DNA from: Paraburkholderia agricolaris
GTDB taxonomy: Bacteria > Pseudomonadota > Gammaproteobacteria > Burkholderiales > Burkholderiaceae
Reading direction: 5' to 3'
DNA: 64,000 nt
Assembly (NCBI RefSeq): GCF_009455635.1
Contig: NZ_QPER01000001.1
Span: 1,984,001 to 2,048,000, forward strand
Translations under genes and position numbers: made by a program
The notes under the pieces: generated by a model
Seen by the model: the letters and a program-made list of their open reading frames with translations, nothing else
Told to the model about the DNA's origin: nothing
Database searches by the model: none
Shown: positions 62,056 to 64,000 of the stretch, one piece after another
How positions within the stretch are numbered: position 1 is the first letter of the stretch
Layout of the letters: the number at the start of each line of letters is the position of its first letter

Positions 62056-63462
62056 TCAGCGTCCCGCGCCCTGAGTCGCTTGCCCACGCACCTCGCGCGT
62101 GACGGGCGCTTCGTCGAGGTGGCGGAATATCCATGCCGACACCAGCGTGATGACGCCCACGCACACGAAGCTCAGGCGGAACCCGAGCGCGGCCGATCCC
62201 CATTGCGCCGAGAACAGATTCACGAGGCCGCCGCCGATCGAGACGCCCAGCCCGATCGCCAGCATCTGCACCATCGAAAAAAGGCTGTTGCCGCTGCCGG
62301 CGTCTTCACGCGAGAGACCCTTGAGCGTGACGCTGTTCATCGCCGCGAATTGCATGGAGTTGGCGCCGCCGAACACCGCCAGAATCACGATCCCGACGAT
62401 CAGCGGCGTACCGCGCGTGATCAATGCGAGCGCAACGATCGACGAACCCACGATCACCGTGTTGACGAGCAGAAAGGTGTCATAGCCATAGCGGCGCACG
62501 AGCGGTGCAATCCAGCGTTTGGTGAGGGTGCCGGCCAGTGCGGCGGGCAGCATCATCAGACCCGAATGCAGCGGTGTGTAGCCGAGTTGCAATTGCAGCA
62601 GCAAGGGCACGAGGAAGGGCACGGCGCTCGAGCCGATGCGGCACACCAGATTGCCGATCAGACCGACGCCGAAATTCGGTTCGCGAAAGAGCGCGAGTTT
62701 GAAGAGTGGATTGTTGCGGCGCCTCGCATGCGGAATGTAGGCGAGCGCGCTCACCACGGCGAGCGCGAAGAGGCCGGCCGACCATGCCAGGCGGTGCGAC
62801 GGCACCGGCGCGTCGACGGCCAGCGAAAACGCGATCATGCACAGCGACAGCAGCCCACAACCGACAAAGTCGAACGGCGGCGCCTGAGTTTCGCCATGCG
62901 CCGGCAGAAATCGCTGTACTGCATAGAGGCCCAATGCACCGATCGGCACGTTGATCAGGAAGATCCAGTGCCAGGTAATAGCCTGAACGAACCAGCCGCC
63001 GAGCGTCGGACCCGCGATCGGCCCCAACTGGCCGGCAATCGAAATGAACGCGAGCGCCGATACGTATTGCTCGCTCGAGACGCTGCGCAGCACGGCGAGC
63101 CGCCCGATCGGCAACAGCATCGAACCGCCCAGTCCTTGCAGGACCCGCGCGAGCACCAGTTGGCCGAGCGTATGCGCGCTCGCGCAGCAGATCGATCCGA
63201 GCACGAAGATGAGAATCGCCGCGAAGTACACGCGCCGCGTGCCGAAGCGATCGGCGAGCCAGCCCGACGCGGGCGTGAGCATCGCCATTGTCAGCGTGTA
63301 GGCGACCACGATCGGTTGCATCGCGAGCGGCGCGACGTGCAGACTCCTGGCAATCGACGGCAGCGCGGTGTTGACGATCGTTGTGTCGAGCGACTGCATG
63401 AAAAAGCCGGCGGCGACGATCCAGAGTAGCGCGGTCTGGGCGGAATCCTTGTTCATATCCAA
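62056..63462 (-). CDS. DHA2-type MFS drug exporter (MdtD-like)
   Basis: This 468-residue protein has about 14 membrane helices. The DHA2 signatures are present: SLDTTIVNTALPSIARSL in TM1, WLADRFGTRRVY after TM2 and LGGSMLLPIGRLAVL in TM4. These match the EmrB/QacA/MdtD family, which exports drugs by proton antiport. No membrane-fusion partner is adjacent. It is divergent from a LysR gene with 158 bp between the starts and dyad symmetries there, so it is probably regulated by that LysR protein. Confidence 0.88.
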   Translation of the reverse strand: MDMNKDSAQTALLWIVAAGFFMQSLDTTIVNTALPSIARSLHVAPLAMQPIVVAYTLTMAMLTPASGWLADRFGTRRVYFAAILIFVLGSICCASAHTLGQLVLARVLQGLGGSMLLPIGRLAVLRSVSSEQYVSALAFISIAGQLGPIAGPTLGGWFVQAITWHWIFLINVPIGALGLYAVQRFLPAHGETQAPPFDFVGCGLLSLCMIAFSLAVDAPVPSHRLAWSAGLFALAVVSALAYIPHARRRNNPLFKLALFREPNFGVGLIGNLVCRIGSSAVPFLVPLLLQLQLGYTPLHSGLMMLPAALAGTLTKRWIAPLVRRYGYDTFLLVNTVIVGSSIVALALITRGTPLIVGIVILAVFGGANSMQFAAMNSVTLKGLSREDAGSGNSLFSMVQMLAIGLGVSIGGGLVNLFSAQWGSAALGFRLSFVCVGVITLVSAWIFRHLDEAPVTREVRGQATQGAGR

Positions 63463-63538
63463 ATGAGCGATAGGGCGCTGGCGGGGACAGATCGGCGGCC
63501 CGTGCTCGAAACAATCGTTGGGGGGATTGCGTCATGAT

Positions 63539-63556
63539 ATTGACATCCCTGTCAAT
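63539..63556. promoter_or_regulatory. dyad ATTGACA-N4-TGTCAAT between exporter and LysR gene
   Basis: Perfect 7-bp arms sit in the middle of the divergent promoter, a candidate operator for the LysR protein or another dimeric factor. Confidence 0.5.
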
Positions 63557-63582
63557 CGGGAACCCCACTGGGGACGTTGACT

Positions 63583-63603
63583 GTTATCGACTTTGCCGAT
63601 AAC
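63583..63603. promoter_or_regulatory. LysR-box candidate next to the LysR start
   Basis: Arms GTTATCG and CGATAAC with a 7-nt centre contain ATC-N9-GAT, a classic LysR/NodD-box form. The site is 18 bp before the LysR ATG, suggesting autoregulation. Confidence 0.55.
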
Positions 63604-63620
63604 CAGGCTCACAATGATCT

Positions 63621-64000
63621 ATGCTCAATCCCATCTGGCTCAAGACCTTCACCACCGTCGCCGCCTGCCATAGCTTCACCGAGGCGGGGCGGCAACTGGA
63701 TCTCACGCAATCGAGCGTCAGCGAACATATCCGCCGGCTCGAAGAGAGCGTGGGGCGGCGCCTGTTCGTGCGCGACACCCATTCGCTCGCCATGACCCCG
63801 GACGGCGAGGCCATGCTCGCGCACGCCAGCGTGATCCTGCAGGCGCTCGCGCGGGCCGAGTCGCAGTTTCGCGCGCCGCGTTTAAAAGGGCGTGTGCGGC
63901 TCGGCTCTTCGGACGACGTCGCGCTCGGGCCGCTGCCCACGGTGCTGGCGGCATTTCGCGACGCGCATCCCGATGTCGAACTGGAAATCACCATCGGCAT
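63621..64000 (+). CDS. LysR-family regulator, 5' part only
   Basis: Reading from the ATG at 63621 gives MLNPIWLKTFTTVAACHSFT, then TEAGRQLDLTQSSVSEHI, a normal LysR winged helix-turn-helix. The start of the effector domain (VRLGSSDDVALGPLPTVLA) follows. The gene runs off the right edge after about 126 residues. It is divergent from the DHA2 exporter gene, with two dyads between them, so it likely controls that exporter. Confidence 0.9.
   Translation, partial: MLNPIWLKTFTTVAACHSFTEAGRQLDLTQSSVSEHIRRLEESVGRRLFVRDTHSLAMTPDGEAMLAHASVILQALARAESQFRAPRLKGRVRLGSSDDVALGPLPTVLAAFRDAHPDVELEITIG

Noticed and set aside
61849..63429. 526-residue plus-strand ORF opposite the DHA2 exporter
   Set aside because: Antisense shadow, rich in Arg/His/Gln; the exporter has clear family motifs.

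Overview
The window looks like chromosomal DNA of a Paraburkholderia/Burkholderia-type betaproteobacterium. Coding DNA is GC-rich with strong G/C third positions, several proteins resemble Burkholderiales families (DUF3022, PGDYG protein, ClcB-like chloride channel), LysR regulators are abundant, and many operons end in GC-rich hairpins. This placement is by protein style, not by a database search. I saw no rRNA or tRNA gene and no CRISPR array.

Layout. 1-5.4 kb: an RND drug-efflux operon (outer-membrane lipoprotein, pump, adaptor) divergent from a TetR regulator, with a clear palindromic operator between them. 5.5-15.7 kb: small regulators and enzymes (LysR, cupin, AraC, DUF2795, an Ntn acyltransferase/phospholipase-B-like hydrolase, a ClC channel, a GST, YeiH with a divergent LysR). 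15.8-21.3 kb: a complete 2-ketogluconate operon kguE-kguK-kguT-kguD-ptxS behind a perfect PtxS-type operator, with an 11-bp tandem repeat between kguE and kguK. 21.3-29.8 kb: a YhfC-type membrane protease, a Spy-like chaperone, Lrp plus a lysine-dehydrogenase-like enzyme, an orphan cydX coupled to a P-loop kinase, and corA. 30-35.3 kb: a ribose-type ABC operon with its LacI regulator; its ATPase gene carries a frameshift in a G run. 35.7-44.5 kb: a chemoreceptor with a CheR tether, a hydratase, and the prkA-yeaH-spoVR stress operon.

44.5-60.7 kb: two long imperfect palindromes, each interrupted by a nearly identical IS256-family element. The two insertion sequences are in opposite orientation and bracket 12.7 kb. 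That segment carries a KgtP-like transporter, an amino-acid ABC transporter without an ATPase, a glycosyltransferase, and a catabolic operon (NMT1 binding protein, Rieske oxygenase, ABC ATPase, permease, 8-oxoguanine-deaminase-like amidohydrolase). 60.7-64 kb: a LysR gene, a DHA2 drug exporter, and a divergent LysR gene cut by the window end.

The strongest unexplained signal is compositional. The genes reading into the palindromes (spoVR, the amidohydrolase, and the LysR gene at 60746-61672) lose almost all C- and A-ending codons in their last ~40 codons, so the DNA is T/G-rich on the strand running towards each palindrome.
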